64,000 nucleotides of DNA. It comes from Salvator merianae. Its lineage: Eukaryota; Chordata; Lepidosauria; Squamata; Teiidae. The notes under the pieces were generated by a model. It saw nothing but the letters and a program-made list of their open reading frames with translations. It was not told the origin of the DNA and did no database searches. Each line of letters starts with the position of its first letter. Within the stretch, counting starts at the first letter, position 1. Of the stretch, positions 22,548 to 34,481 are shown piece by piece. Where the stretch lies: NCBI GenBank assembly GCA_003586115.2, contig QVOM02000560.1, forward strand, positions 546,144-610,143, written 5' to 3'. The translations under genes were made by a program, and so were the position numbers.

Positions 22548-23486
22548 TTATTTCAAAGAGAGAAATTTACAAATAGCAATCTTGATCTCCTTGTTTCTCA
22601 TGCTATAGATAAAAGGATTGATCATTGGTGGAATCACAGCATACAGAACTGCAAACACTAAATCCACTTCTGAAGATGGATGTGTGGAAGGACTCATGTA
22701 AGCAACGACTGCAGAAAATATGAGCATTGAGACTATAATGAGGTGAGGAATGCAAGTAGAGAAGGCCTTTTGTCTTCCTTGCACAGATGTCATTCGTAGC
22801 ACTGCAGTGAAGATTTGTACGTAACTTACAAAGATAAAAATTAAGCAAAGAAATACCACAATTACAGAAAATGTAAGAACTTTAACCTCAACAAGATAGT
22901 TGTCTGAGCATGAGAGGATGTGTAACTTTGGGATGTCACAGAAGAACTGATTCACAATATTGGAACAAAAAGTGATAGCAAATGTAGTACCGGTATGTAT
23001 TGCTGAATAGAGAAGACCAGTAAACCATGCCATGGCAGCCATTTTAATACAGGCTGCTGGATTCATTATCATTTCATACCTTAATGGGTTGCAGATGGCA
23101 ACACAGCGATCATAAGCCATTATTGTCAGGAGTGCAAAGCCAGATGCTTGAAAGAAGACAAAAAAGAACACTTGTGCAACACATCCAGCATAAGATATCC
23201 GCTGAGTATTGGTGAGGGCATTTCCCATGGATTTTGGCATTGTCAATGAAATGGTGCCAACATCCAAAATAGCCAGGTTCATCAGGAAGAAGTACATGGC
23301 ATTATGCAGGTGGTCATCCAGGGCTATTGCCGTTATAACGAGGAGATTACCAATCACAGCTATTAAATAAAGCATCAGAAAAGCATAGAAGTGCAGAAGC
23401 TGTAGTCCTCGAAGCTCTGAGATCTGCATCAGCAGAAATTCAGACACAAATGTTCCATTGTGCTTATTGTTTCTTAACTGTTGCAT
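22548..23486 (-). CDS. OR-1: class II olfactory receptor, family 14-like, intact
   Basis: Single-exon odorant GPCR of 312 residues, the normal size. It should couple to the olfactory G protein in sensory cilia. Visible features: N-glycosylation site N10-G-T, IC1 signature MYFFLMNLAILD (64-75), extracellular Cys102 and Cys183, IC2 motif MAYDRCVAIC (123-132), KAFSTC (240-245) and PMINPFIY (287-294). The IC2 motif is unusual: the family reads DRY, and here the Tyr is Cys128. Overall sequence resembles the OR14 group, which is expanded in sauropsids. It is the most diverged and leftmost of the type-A receptors; its C-terminus stops at FLSLK, about 11 residues shorter than OR-2, OR-3 and OR-4. Functional status is uncertain only because of the DRC change. 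Confidence 0.92.
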   Translation of the reverse strand: MQQLRNNKHNGTFVSEFLLMQISELRGLQLLHFYAFLMLYLIAVIGNLLVITAIALDDHLHNAMYFFLMNLAILDVGTISLTMPKSMGNALTNTQRISYAGCVAQVFFFVFFQASGFALLTIMAYDRCVAICNPLRYEMIMNPAACIKMAAMAWFTGLLYSAIHTGTTFAITFCSNIVNQFFCDIPKLHILSCSDNYLVEVKVLTFSVIVVFLCLIFIFVSYVQIFTAVLRMTSVQGRQKAFSTCIPHLIIVSMLIFSAVVAYMSPSTHPSSEVDLVFAVLYAVIPPMINPFIYSMRNKEIKIAICKFLSLK

Positions 23487-26400
23487 GATGGCTGCAGGAG
23501 GGAAACATTAAAACTCATAAATATGTATTTTAATTGAGTCTATATCAAAGTTCTGTGATTTATTTTGAATGCTAAAATAAAACACTCTTGAGCTCTTGGT
23601 TGTCATATAGGATTTTTCAAGGATTGAGACTATGGCTCTTTCTGCTCTGGGCCTTATTCCTGACTTTTTTATTGGAATAGGGCACTGTAAGCCATCCACA
23701 TGCTAGTCTGTACCAACATGCAGATTGCAGGTCCCTATTCTAGCACCATTGTGAAGATGATGCTGTTATAGACCTTGCCTTGCAGGGCATCACTGGGCCA
23801 GAAGAAGGCAAGGTAAGTGAAAAATGACCCTAAGAGAAACTTGGTGAAACCTTGTTTAGTTTAACAGATACTTCTGTGATTTCTTGAGTGATAAAGTGGC
23901 AGAGAAATTACTATTTCCCCCTTTTAACTTCTAATTTCATTTTGCTTTCCTTTGTTCTTTTGTTTTGCTTTGCAGCAGAATCCATTTTGACTTGGATTTT
24001 AAAATTCTTATATATGCACCTTCTAGAGGTTGAAATAAATTCAGAGCTGGTCAGCAGAATTTGGGAAACAACTTTACAAAAGAATATCTCAGAAGGTGAC
24101 AGAGCAGGAAGTGATAGAAAATGTGTGAAATCTGCTTACTTCTATGTAAACCAAAATTTTGTCCTATCTTTCCAGTCAGCCTCTATACAGGGTGTTCCAC
24201 AACACAGAATGACTCAGTCTCTCTCTCTCTCTCTCTCTTTTTTTTTTTTTTGCTTATTGTGAGCAGATTTGGGCAGCATCCATATGTTGGAAAATGGGTA
24301 AGTGAAGAGAGATCAGGGGTCCATGTATTGAGGCCAACACCCAGCCTCTGAAGCACAAAATCAGTTTTCGGAAGTGAGCACTCTTTCAGATAATTCCAAG
24401 GACACTTTTCACTTGTGTGCCGGCATTCATTGTCTGGAGAGGCAGTGGTGGTGACTGACCTGTTTCAACTCCTGTCTGCTGCATATTAGCAATGGACAGA
24501 AAATGGCTGCCCTTTTGGATTATTTCTTGTTTAGTGCTTAACTGTGCCAGGCAGAAACTTTAATACTGCAGATTTTTTTTTCCCCCTGCACCGTTGGAGA
24601 TGCCAGGGATAGGAAAGTCCAGCCATAAACTTGACATGTCTTCCAGCCCAAAGGTGGGACTGGAAGCCCCCCTGCAGGATGGGTCTTTTTGAGGATATCA
24701 GGATGCAACTGTAAGAGGAGGGATATATTATTTCTTTCCTATCCTCCAAAATGTCAAAAAAACCCTTTATAAAATGGAGCTGGTCACCATGTGTCTGCCT
24801 CATTGCTAGACAGTTAGAAGTTGTTTCTGGGAATGAAACGTTTCCCCCCCCCCCTTTTTTTCTTTTTCTTCTTCCCATTTAATTCAAAAGGAAAAGAAAG
24901 CTTATTTTATAACCGTAGTCCTTTTATCCTGAATCCTATCATCTCCCTTTTCTCTAGTAACTTAATTGCACAAGTTCAGCATTACTTGAGCACCAAGATT
25001 ATAATAACCAACACCAGAAAAAAATGGAGAAAAAACAAACTTACCAATTTCTGTTAGAAAACTGAGCTCTTCAAAAACAAATGGAATTCTGTTCTTCTCT
25101 GTTCTAATTTCACTCTCTTTGACAAATAAATAAGAAAGAGTAATATGCAGTTGCTCTTCTACAAATTCAGAAAACTTGCAAGACAGTAGAACATGCATAA
25201 AAGATAGCACAGAACTTAAATTTTTAAGCTCCATCCAGTTCTTCAGAAAAATGTTCCCAACTATTTTTTTAATGTCTTCATTCAATGTTGAGAATGGGAA
25301 ACAGTCCTACTTAGAAGGACATTTGTTAGTGACGTTGCTCATGAAGACCAAGAGCTCCCAAGTGTCTTTCACAGCTAATCAGAAGAGGCACAAAGGGAGA
25401 AAGTAAGATCCACTGTTTTCTGCTAATATGACTGAAGGCCAAAGTGAGGCTATAATGGGCCTGTTTGCATTTTTCACTAGTAAGCATCAGGGACTCTCAC
25501 TAGCAAAGTACTTCTGCAGTCTGTGGAGGCCCTCATGACTGGGAGCAGCATATCACTGCAATTCATCATGGATAGCTGTGGAGCACTAACTATTGTTCCA
25601 CAGCTTTGCTGAGAGCTGAGAGCCAGCTCCTGGTAAAGTGCATTTGTATTTTGAATATTTGCTGGCAAATATTTGTATTTTGAATATTTGCTGGCAAAGT
25701 TTCCATGATGGAAAGTGTGAACTGGCCCATAGACTCAGAGATTTAAGGCCTGTTTGGAGGACAGCAATGGCTAATAAAAAAATAGAAATGTTCAAGCTGA
25801 GGAGACAGGAATGGGTGTAGATGGCAGAAACAACTGCACCATCCATCACTATATCTGTGTGCAGGGTTATGGTAGGGCTATAACTAACTGCTGCAGTGAT
25901 TCTTCTCCATCATTGCCTGTATGAGCATCACCAGCTGCTTGCATTATTACTTCTTGCTATGGAAGTCCAGTTGGTTTCTGATTAATACAGACAGTGGGAG
26001 GCGCAGCATACAAGAACACAGATGGGAGTCTTCTGATTCTTTAATGTAGCTTATCCAAAACCTAGACTTTGGGGCTGTAATTGCATGGGAAAAGCAGTTT
26101 CAGATCAGAAGTAAAGGGCGCCTCAATGAGGATTCTTGATACATTGTTGAATAAAGCTTCAGCTAGTTTGAAGTTGAAAGATACCAACATCTCAAACCAA
26201 ATAATGGTTCCCCCCTTATAGACCCAACTGGTGGACTGAAACTCAGACTATTTGCATAATCTATTTGCTGTGCACCATGGCTTTTGGCAACCTCACTGTT
26301 GTGAACCCCTTTTATAGCTGTGTTTAGTTGCAGTCATGAACAACTCTGTGCTGCATTTGCATTGGTCCAGAAATGGTGTCAAACATTGGCCATTTTCAGT

Positions 26401-27779
26401 CTAATGCAAAAGTATTCCAAATGGAAACTGGGCTGGTAGGTCTTCCCTCATCCATTCACACAGTCATTGACAATACCACTGAGAGTCATTTAATGGGGGT
26501 GTATAATAAAATGTTGGCACTGGGACTGTGTGTTCACCCTGGTCCCTAGCATCCAAACATTTGTTCTCCAAAGTCCACAGGCAACACAAGAGCCCAGGAA
26601 CCTATGCAGATTCTATAGTAATCTGGCTTAGTGTGTCCTTATACTTTTAAGAATTAATATACTTCCAACCATGAGTGCAGACTTTGAGATGGCCTTCTCC
26701 ATTTGAACTTGTGAAGACGTTTTATGACAATGAAGGGTTTTTGTGTCTGTCCAGGAGATACAGTATAATACCACTTACAGATTTAGAATTCTTTCGCAGC
26801 TACCAGCTGGAGTGGTTTTATCCACTCACTGGTCAGGTGCATCCACAGTGTTGCACCACTGCAGTCATCCCAGAGTAGGATAAATCTCTCTAGAGTGATC
26901 CAGCTGTGGACTGCTAAAAAGCAGTCCACAACCTCTCCAGAAGTGACTGGATCATCCTGGGCAGGTGGTTTTACACCCTCTTCCTGGTGCCATATGGCAA
27001 GTGGGGATGCCTCTGTGGCTGCTCAGCCACACTCAGCTCCTGGATCACCATGGCAACATCTGGCCTCTCACTGGATGTTGTTTCAGATGTTGCCTTGATA
27101 ATCTGGGCAGCTCCAGACTGGTCATTTGCACTACAAGCACTAATATCCAGGTACGGGTCTAGTTCAACACTTGCAGTGCAAATGGCTGCCACTGTGCTGG
27201 ATCCTTACTGGCCTGGCCCAGTATTGTTACATCCAGTGATAGAAATTGTATGGCACTGAACCGTCATTGCTCATTCAATATAAAGGAAGAACATGGCACC
27301 ACAAGAACACCGTACTCCTCCCCTGTTAAATGGTGTTACGATGCTTTGTCCGTAAAGTGATTTGAAGAGTCTTGAGAGCTTGTCCCCTCAACATATTCGA
27401 AAACAAGGAAGGGCTCAGTATTCAGCAAAAACTCTCCACCTTCAGATTCAATGCCAGGGTTTGGTTCCTGACCTACAATTACCCTGGGCATGTGACATTC
27501 AATGCCCCAGCCCCTCCCAGTCTTATCCTCCATAGCAAAGAAATTCATGTGGCTTCTCTTGTCCTGGTCCCACCCACTGACTCCCAGCATCCATTTCGCC
27601 AAACTCATTTCATGGGTAGGGGAGGCTTGCTTCTCCCCCTTCCGGGACACCTTTCTTATAGAGTGTGTGAACCCTAGGAATAATCTAGTCAATCCAAATT
27701 TGATTGCTGTTAATGTGCTGCCAAACCAACATTGGCTCACAGCAGCCCTACAGATAGTTTTAACCACCAAACTATACAT
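23487..27779. other. 5' flank of OR-1 and intergenic DNA up to the V2R exon relic
   Basis: 23487-26550 is alignable in pieces with the 5' flanks of OR-2, OR-3 and OR-4 (for example the CTTTCCTATCCTCCAAAATG block near 24735). It may include the 5' UTR exon or promoter of OR-1. There is a CT run at 24220-24250. 26550-27779 has short open frames on both strands but no protein I recognise. Confidence 0.5.
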
Positions 27780-28038
27780 GTAAACTTGTAATATTTTTAT
27801 TTCCTATATGGATTTTTTTCCATTTCAATACAGTTTTGGATGAATACACTGCATTAAATATTGCACCAGTTATGGCTTCTCCAGGCTCACACAAATTATC
27901 TTGGATGCTTCTATAACTCTGACATTCCCCTCTTATATCCTTATACACAAGAGAAGGACAAAGCATCAGTAGTATCAAAAGTAATAAGCACCTGGATGAA
28001 AATAAGTATCTCATCAGATGGCTGTTGCACAGTGGCAT
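27780..28038 (-). pseudogene. Orphan V2R exon 1 relic
   Basis: The minus strand reads MPLCNSHLMRYLF, a hydrophobic segment (CLLLLILLMLCPSLVYKD), then SIQDNLCEPGEAITGAIF, clearly homologous to exon 1 of V2R-A and V2R-B. The splice donor is degraded: the GT that fits the phase is shifted (CAT|GTATAG). No exons 2-6 lie downstream before OR-1. It is a leftover of a V2R copy whose body has been lost, now enclosed by olfactory receptors. Confidence 0.8.
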
Positions 28039-28957
28039 TCTTAAACACACTCAGTGCTTATTACACTCTATTGCTTATTAGACCTCCTAAGACTTCCTAC
28101 TGTTATCAAACGTCTGTAGCATATCAAAGACAAAAGTCCTTTATTTTACAGAGCAACATCATAGTTCTCCCTATTCACAGGAGTGAATTCAGAATTCATT
28201 CATCTGTTTTAATATTCCTGTTTTATCCTTTTAAAAAAAAAAAAAAAGATTATATGTGAAGGAAATTAATAATAGTGTTTTTGAAATTACAGGATTGCTA
28301 AACCGCACCCTCATCTATGCTAACTCGAGTGAGTGGAGCTACAAAACCATGTTTAACAGGAAGAGGAGCAAACATTTTTACAAGGTTGGGTTATGTGTCC
28401 AATCTCAATAAAAAGTGTTGATCCCTCCAATTTCCTGTTGTTAGAGAGGGAGGAGAAATTTTGTCAATAAACTATATCATACTTCAGTTTTCTTTTCTCT
28501 GGAATTAAAATGCAAGAAGAGCATATACAGTTTCCTAGACTTTTTGGCTGGAAAATTATAAACTATCGCTAAAATATAAAAATCAAACAAAAACAAAAAA
28601 GACAGCACAAATTTTATATTTTATTTTATTTTGGAATTTTTATTAATGTAAATAATATTTAAAATATGGCAATGAAACACATAGAATTTAATAGTAAACT
28701 TCTATATATGATTTGGATTACATGTCACAACATTTATTTAAGTGTTGAGGACCTGTGGGTAAAATTAAATCAGTAGCTTGACCACGTTGAGAAGGTAATA
28801 GCACTCTCCCAGCTCTAAGCTCAAGACCTAATAAACTTTATTCAATTCACCTACTATTACAGGATAGGATAACCACAGCAACCCCTCCACTAGTGGCCAG
28901 TACTCAAAAGAGAAAACTAACTATGAAAGAATATGGAAGAAAACTAACTATGTATGG

Positions 28958-29024
28958 AAGAATAAGAAAATAAGAAAAAACATTGCTGGATCAGGCAAGT
29001 GGTCCATCTAGTCTAGCAGTCCAT
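28958..29024 (-). mobile_element. CR1 3'-end fragment
   Basis: The + strand reads AAGAAAATAAGAAAAAACAT, then TGCTGGATCAGGCAAGTGG and TCCATCTAGTCTAGC. This is the complement of the CR1 3' end seen at 17040-17105. Confidence 0.65.
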
Positions 29025-30159
29025 TGTTATAATGGAATTTAGCTGCATATGAAAACCTAAATCCAGAATGTAAATGCAAATCATGTTTTGCTCTAGATGC
29101 TCCTGTTTATAACTACTCATATTCAAGGAGCTGGGGATGGCAGGAAATGCTGGGAGTTGATTTGGAAGTTGTAGTATAGGAACATACTGTGGCCAACAAG
29201 TTATATAGCCCTGTTCTAAGATAACACAACTGACACCCAAGCTGTTTTCTGACACAAGGGCTGTTTACTATGCATTTTGCTCAGCTTGTTTTGATCCAGA
29301 GCGTGTGATCCAGACCAAGACCAAGACCAGAATAGTGGCCAGTGGCCAGTGGTCCATGCCAGAGGACTTCCATATTTCTATGACCTGTCCAAACCCAGTT
29401 AAAGAGGCAAAGTTCTGGCCTACAAAGTTGGTGGCCAAGGACTTTTCACCGAACACCCAGAAATGGCCCACTTCCATGGTGATTTCCAGGAGCCTCGTGA
29501 AATGTCACTGGGTTCCACGCACTGGTAGACTGGCCCAGCCATCTACATGACATATAGTTGGTCTAGTCTACCCTGTGGAATGCTTGCATGGCTGTTATGA
29601 TGCAGTGTCATCTTGGAGCCTGCTGTAGTGCCATTTTTACCCTAGGACCCATTCCAAAGTTTTGTCCCACACAGATTTGGCATTACACAGGAGACATAGC
29701 TTACTTGTGTACTGGTCCACAGCATGCATGATGCATTCCACAGGGTCTGGTAGAACAGGCCAATAGCCTAGTAAAAATGCTGGCAAGATTCCTTGCTCTC
29801 CCTCCGATTGCTGGCCTTCTGATGCTTTACAGTAAAGTAATGATCAGACAATAAGGAGACAAAAAGCAAAGATTTTGCAGCAAAAGAGAGTTGTAAAAAT
29901 GTGAAGTCACAAAATGATGATGAGGTGCTTGCTTATGGGTAAACCTTGTTACTTATACCTGTGTGTAAAACTGCAAACCTTAGAGAGAACATTGGTGATG
30001 TCTTTAATTCCTTCACACCCCCACACTGGCAGCACGGTGAGAAGATTTCTCAGTCAACGCTGCATTCTGTTATGGCATCATCCATTCTGAAATGGGCCTC
30101 ATTCACATGACCCTGAAAAAGGGCAGGAAAGAGATGTCAGCTGGACTGGGAACTACTGC

Positions 30160-30171
30160 AAAAAAGAAAAA

Positions 30172-30240
<69 letters not shown>

Positions 30241-30362
30241 AAAAAGAAAGAAAGGAAGGAAGGAAGGAAGGAAGGAAGGAAGGAAGGAAGGAAGGAAGGA
30301 AGGAAGGAAGGGAGGGAGGGAGGGAGGGAGGGAGGGAGGGAGGGAAGGATTAAAAGAAAGGT
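30160..30362. repeat. (GAAA)n-(GGAA)n-(GGGA)n microsatellite
   Basis: About 200 bp of pure purine that changes in order from AAAG to AAGG to AGGG units. The homologous place in the next duplication unit (about 42915) has no expansion. Confidence 0.95.
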
Positions 30363-31073
30363 AAAAATGTTGCTATGGGGAGAACTTGTGCTTGCAGGAG
30401 CAAGGATTCCAGCTGAGATTTCAGGGACAGACCAGAAATTAGGACTCAATTACACCTAAATTTTAATCTACCTTCAATCCACTTTCAGAATGAGAGAACA
30501 CATCAACAAAGTGACTAGTAGGTTTTATTTTACAATACCTAATCCAGAAATGTTACTTTTGGGGAATACCTAGTAGCTACTGAGGAACAAAAACATCTTG
30601 TCACATTGCTGATTTGTTATTTCATTTTGAAGTGGCTCCAATTTGATTTAAAACTTTGGTGCTGCTGGGGCCCCTGTCTGGATTTTGGACATTTTTTTGG
30701 TTATCTCCTTGGCCATCCAGGATGTTCACATGGGTCGATAAGGTGACTGCCCCCATGGACCTGTCATAAGTGTAGTTTAATGTACCATTTTTTTTTCAAT
30801 CCTCCAGTGCTCTAGTGGATCTATGGGCTAGATGAGAACCTAGGCAACCACAGGCTATATTATTCTGCTATGTGGATGCAACTAGAGTTAACTATGTTTG
30901 ATTATTAGTTTACTTAGGGGGAACATGTTGCCAACCCTTACTTCCTCATTGGTAGTAAATAAAAACTTCGAACACATCTTGATACACTCATTTGAGGAAC
31001 GCAGTTGGGTGTGAATTTATAAGATAACCTTACAGTCATTATGCTAGATCAACCAGTATCTTGAGCTTTGAGT

Positions 31074-31268
31074 CCTCCAAAGTGGAGAGGCAGGCAGGAT
31101 GCCTGTAAAGGTTATTTGCATGGAGTCAAGAGTAGGTGAGGGTTTTTCCCTTCATCTCTTGCTTGAGAATGCTCAGAAGCAATTGGTAGGTAGGCCACTG
31201 TGTGAGATAAGACAATGGACTAGATGGGTCATGGCCTGATCCAGCAAGGCTTCTCTTATGTTCTTATG
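31074..31268 (+). mobile_element. CR1 3'-end fragment
   Basis: It matches the last 190 bp of the CR1 copy at 15687-17105: GGAGAGGCAGGCAGGATGCC at the start, and ACTAGATGGGTCATGGCCTG and TCTTATGTTCTTATG at the end. The paralogous regions near 43800 and 58960 lack it. Confidence 0.75.
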
Positions 31269-32205
31269 AGTTTGCCTTCAGTGGCCCTAACCCACTTGGT
31301 CTAACCAGTGCAGATATCACTTGTTTTCCATTTTCTAACCTATAGTTTAAGTTTAAGTTTATTGATTAGGCCAAGGACCGTATCAACTTTATACATAAAA
31401 AAACCAGTTTAAAACCAGTTTAAAAGAATACCAAATTGCAATTCCAATACAATACAAAAAATAAATGAAAATCCTGTGTTGATTGGTTGTCTGGACTCTC
31501 CTCTATAATACTCTTATCTCTGATTCTATGCAATGTTTTTAGCTTCAACTTTAATATTAGGTTGACTGGGGAAAATGAAGGCAGTTGATATTCTCATAAC
31601 CAGATATTTTCGGGTTTTTCAGGGAAAAGTGGACCTAAACTGAAGGAAATACAACACTGTGTGTATGTTATAATGTTAATGTTTGCTTTTTTCAGGAATG
31701 AAGCAAAATCAAGTGCCACTTTAGTGGTTTAGATAGTTAATTTAAATTTCAGAAGGAAATTAGACTTTAATCCAAAGTTGGATAGAAATGTAATATCAGC
31801 CCTGGTTTATATTTTCTGCCTAGATTTCCCTACCTATTTAAATTCAGTGTTCCTAATTTTCCACTATTCACTCACAACCACATGATTTCTGCCAATTCTA
31901 TGTATAACCTGTTCTCAGTCATGGTTGGCACAAGTGAGGAGCAGGTAGAACCTTCACCCTCCATTGCATATCATTTTATAGCTTCTGTTTGAAGCCCATG
32001 GTGCAAAGGCATTTTTTTTTCCTTTAATGCAGGTTTAAATTCTTTGAATCATAGGACCTTCCTGCACTTATCTGCAGTTATCTAAATCAGCAGTTCTGGA
32101 TCAAGTGACACATTCTGGTCTGCAAGGCCTGGGATGGAGCAACATCTCCTGCGTGACTGTGACATGGTTCTGCCCAGGACCTGCACTAGCCCCAAAGCTC
32201 ACACC

Positions 32206-33344
32206 TAGGGGTGTGCACGAAGCTTCGTGGCATTCGATTTTCGATTGAATTTCGTGATTCCGTGCCCTTCGCATCGAATGCAAAGGGCACCAGAAATCAC
32301 GAATGTGAATTGCGAAGGTCCCTCAATTTTTCGAAGTATTTCGGGACCTTCGCAATTTGCCAAAGTCTCACCTCTCTAGGCTGTCAGCGCTGGCGCTGAC
32401 AGCCTAGGGTGAATCAGCCAGCCAGCAGCGAGTGGAAATGCAGAAAATTCAACGGAAGGGAGGGATTCCCTTCCCGTTGATTTTCCTTCTCTTCCCCTCA
32501 CTGACTCACCCCCCCTAGGCTGTCAGCGCGAGCGCTGACAGCCTAGGGTGAATGAGGCAGCCAGCAGACATCGGAAGCAGATAAATCAAGGCGAACGGAA
32601 GACCTTTTTGCCTTGATTTCTCTGCTTCCGATGGCGCTCGCCTCTCTCTCATCCCCCCCCCAGTCTGTCATCAGACTGACAGACTGCGGCGGGAGTGAGA
32701 GAGCGCGCTGCGCCATCGGAAGCAGATAAATCAAGGCGAACGGAAGACCTTTTCGCCTTGATTTCTCTGCTTCAGATGGCGCTCGCCTCTCTCTCATCCC
32801 CCCCCCCAGTCTGTCATCAGACTGACAGACTGCGGCGGGAGTGAGAGAGCGCGCTGCGCCATCGGAAGCAGATAAATCAAGGCGAACGGAAGACCTTTTC
32901 GCCTTGATTTCTCTGCTTCAGATGGCGCTCGCCTCTCTCTCATCCCCCCCCCAGTCTGTCATCAGACTGACAGACTGCGGCGGGAGTGAGAGAGCGCGCT
33001 GCGCCATTGGAAGCAGATAAATCAAGGCGAACGGAAGACCTTTTTGCCTTGATTTCTCTGCTTCAGATGGCGCTCGCCTCTCTCTCATCCCCCCCCCAGT
33101 CTGTCATCAGACTGACAGACTGGGGGGGGGGAATGAGAGAGAGGCGAGCGCCATCCGAAGCAGAGAAATTAAGGCAAAGGTTTTCCCTTCACCTTGATTT
33201 ATCTGCTTCCATTCGCGGCGAAGATTTTCGCCGCGAAAACGAAGGGCTTCATTTTCGTGCGTATTTTTTCACACGAAAACGAAGCCTAGGAGCTTCGCAG
33301 TCCTGCGAAGCGAAAAGGGAAAAGTGCCTTCGTGCACATCCCTA
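32206..33344. mobile_element. hAT-like GC-rich fold-back element 2
   Basis: 1139 bp with ends TAGGGGTGTGCACGAAG / CTTCGTGCACATCCCTA and a perfect 8-bp duplication CTCACACC (32198-32205 and 33345-33352). The empty site is visible in two paralogous places (about 44137 and 59297, CAAAGCTCACA..AGCTTTGG). The middle holds about four tandem units of 145-147 bp (starts near 32566, 32711, 32858, 33003), each made of two hairpins. No transposase. Confidence 0.9.
32566..33150. repeat. Tandem ~146-bp hairpin units inside hAT-like element 2
   Basis: Each unit contains GGAAGCAGATAAATCAAGGC paired with GCCTTGATTTCTCTGCTTC. A second arm follows, with CGCTCGCCTCTCTCTCATCC, a C run, CAGTCTGTCATCAGACTGAC and its complement. 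Element 3 has about one unit fewer. Confidence 0.85.
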
Positions 33345-33509
33345 CTCACACCAGCTTTGGAACCAGCCTTTAAAGTCCCAACAGTCAGAAGGGAGATTTT
33401 ATTTATTTCATTTTAAATGCAGAACACAAAATTTGTGCTAAACTTTAAGTTAAATTTGCACTTCCCAAAATAATGCATAGATGAAGATGCAGACACTGAG
33501 AGAGAATAT

Positions 33510-34481
33510 TTATGACACAAATCTAACATGTGGAGCTTTAGAAAAGTATTTCAGAGAGATAAATTTCCAAAGTGCAATCTTAACTTCTTTGTTTCTCATG
33601 CTATAGATAAAAGGATTGATCATTGGTGGAACCACTGCATATAGAAATGCAAAAACTAAATCCAACTCTGAAGATGAATTGGAAGGACTCAGGTAAGCTG
33701 TGGCCCCAGAAAATATGAACAGTGAAACTATAATGAGATGAGGAATGCAAGTAGAGAAGGCCTTTTGTCTTCCTTGCACAGATGTCATTCGTAGCACTGC
33801 AGTGAAGATTTGCACATAACTTACAATGATAAAAATGAAGCAAAGCAATATTACAATTAAATCAAATGCAAGAACTGTAACTTCAACAAGATCATTATCT
33901 GAGCATGAAAGGATGTGTATCTTCGGCATATCACAGAAGAACTGATTAACGATATTGGAACAAAAAGTGATAGCAAATGCAGTGCTGGTATTTATTGCTG
34001 AATGAAGAAGTCCAGCAAACCATGCTATGGTAGCCATTTTAATACAGGCTGCTGGATTCATTTTCATTTCATACCTTAATGGGTTGCAAATGGCAACATA
34101 TCGGTCATAGGCCATTATTGTCAGGAGTGCAAAACCAGATGCTTGAAAGAAGATAAAAAAGAACACTTGTGCAACACATCCAGCGTAAGATATCAGCTGA
34201 GTATTAGTGAGGGCATTTCCCATGGATTTTGGCATTGTCACTGAAATGGTGCCAACATCCATAATAGCCAGGTTCATCAGGAAGAAGTACATGGCGGTAC
34301 GCAGGTGGTCATCAAGGGCTACTGCCATTATAACAAGGAGATTCCCAGTCACAGCTATTAAATAAAGTATCAGAAAAGCATAGAAGTGCAAGAGCTGTAG
34401 CCCTCGATGTTCTGTGGTCTCCTTCAGCAGAAATTCAGACACAGATGTTCCATTATGCTTCTCATCTCTTATCTGTTGCAT
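33510..34481 (-). CDS. OR-2: class II olfactory receptor, family 14-like, intact
   Basis: Single-exon odorant receptor of 323 residues. Features: N-terminal N10-G-T glycosylation site, MYFFLMNLAIMD (TM2), conserved cysteine pair around TM3 and EC2, canonical MAYDRYVAIC (123-132), SYVQIFTAVL, KAFSTCIPHL (TM6) and PMINPFIYSMRNKE (TM7). It is the type-A receptor of the second duplication unit, and the canonical motifs and full length suggest a working receptor. Both flanks are shared with OR-3 and OR-4. The start ATG is the one conserved in all type-A copies (MQQIR..KHNGTS). Confidence 0.95.
   Translation of the reverse strand: MQQIRDEKHNGTSVSEFLLKETTEHRGLQLLHFYAFLILYLIAVTGNLLVIMAVALDDHLRTAMYFFLMNLAIMDVGTISVTMPKSMGNALTNTQLISYAGCVAQVFFFIFFQASGFALLTIMAYDRYVAICNPLRYEMKMNPAACIKMATIAWFAGLLHSAINTSTAFAITFCSNIVNQFFCDMPKIHILSCSDNDLVEVTVLAFDLIVILLCFIFIIVSYVQIFTAVLRMTSVQGRQKAFSTCIPHLIIVSLFIFSGATAYLSPSNSSSELDLVFAFLYAVVPPMINPFIYSMRNKEVKIALWKFISLKYFSKAPHVRFVS

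Larger units (their letters stand above)
28039..33509. other. Intergenic region, 3' side of OR-2
   Basis: 28490-28740 matches the 3' flank of OR-1. 29655-30510 is homologous to 42420-43090; 30513-31060 and 31840-32200 to 43100-44160 and 58404-59300. Insertions specific to this copy are a CR1 tail (28958-29024, minus), a GAAA/GGAA microsatellite (30160-30362), a CR1 tail (31074-31268, plus) and a hAT-like element (32206-33344). No gene is seen. Confidence 0.6.

Noticed and set aside
27336..27783. Open frames of 93-147 aa on both strands upstream of the V2R relic
   Set aside because: No recognised family, overlapping frames on opposite strands, no conserved counterpart in the other units.
30092..30449. 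Open frames of 90-98 aa on both strands
   Set aside because: Low-complexity translation of the GAAA/GGAA microsatellite.
32566..33150. Regular repeats resembling a CRISPR array
   Set aside because: Units of ~146 bp are directly adjacent with no unique spacers, in a eukaryotic genome. They are a minisatellite inside a transposon.
33601..33843. 80-aa frames antiparallel or out of frame inside each type-A receptor (also 22603, 45006, 60189)
   Set aside because: Shadows of the receptor coding sequence; they recur only because the receptors are paralogous.
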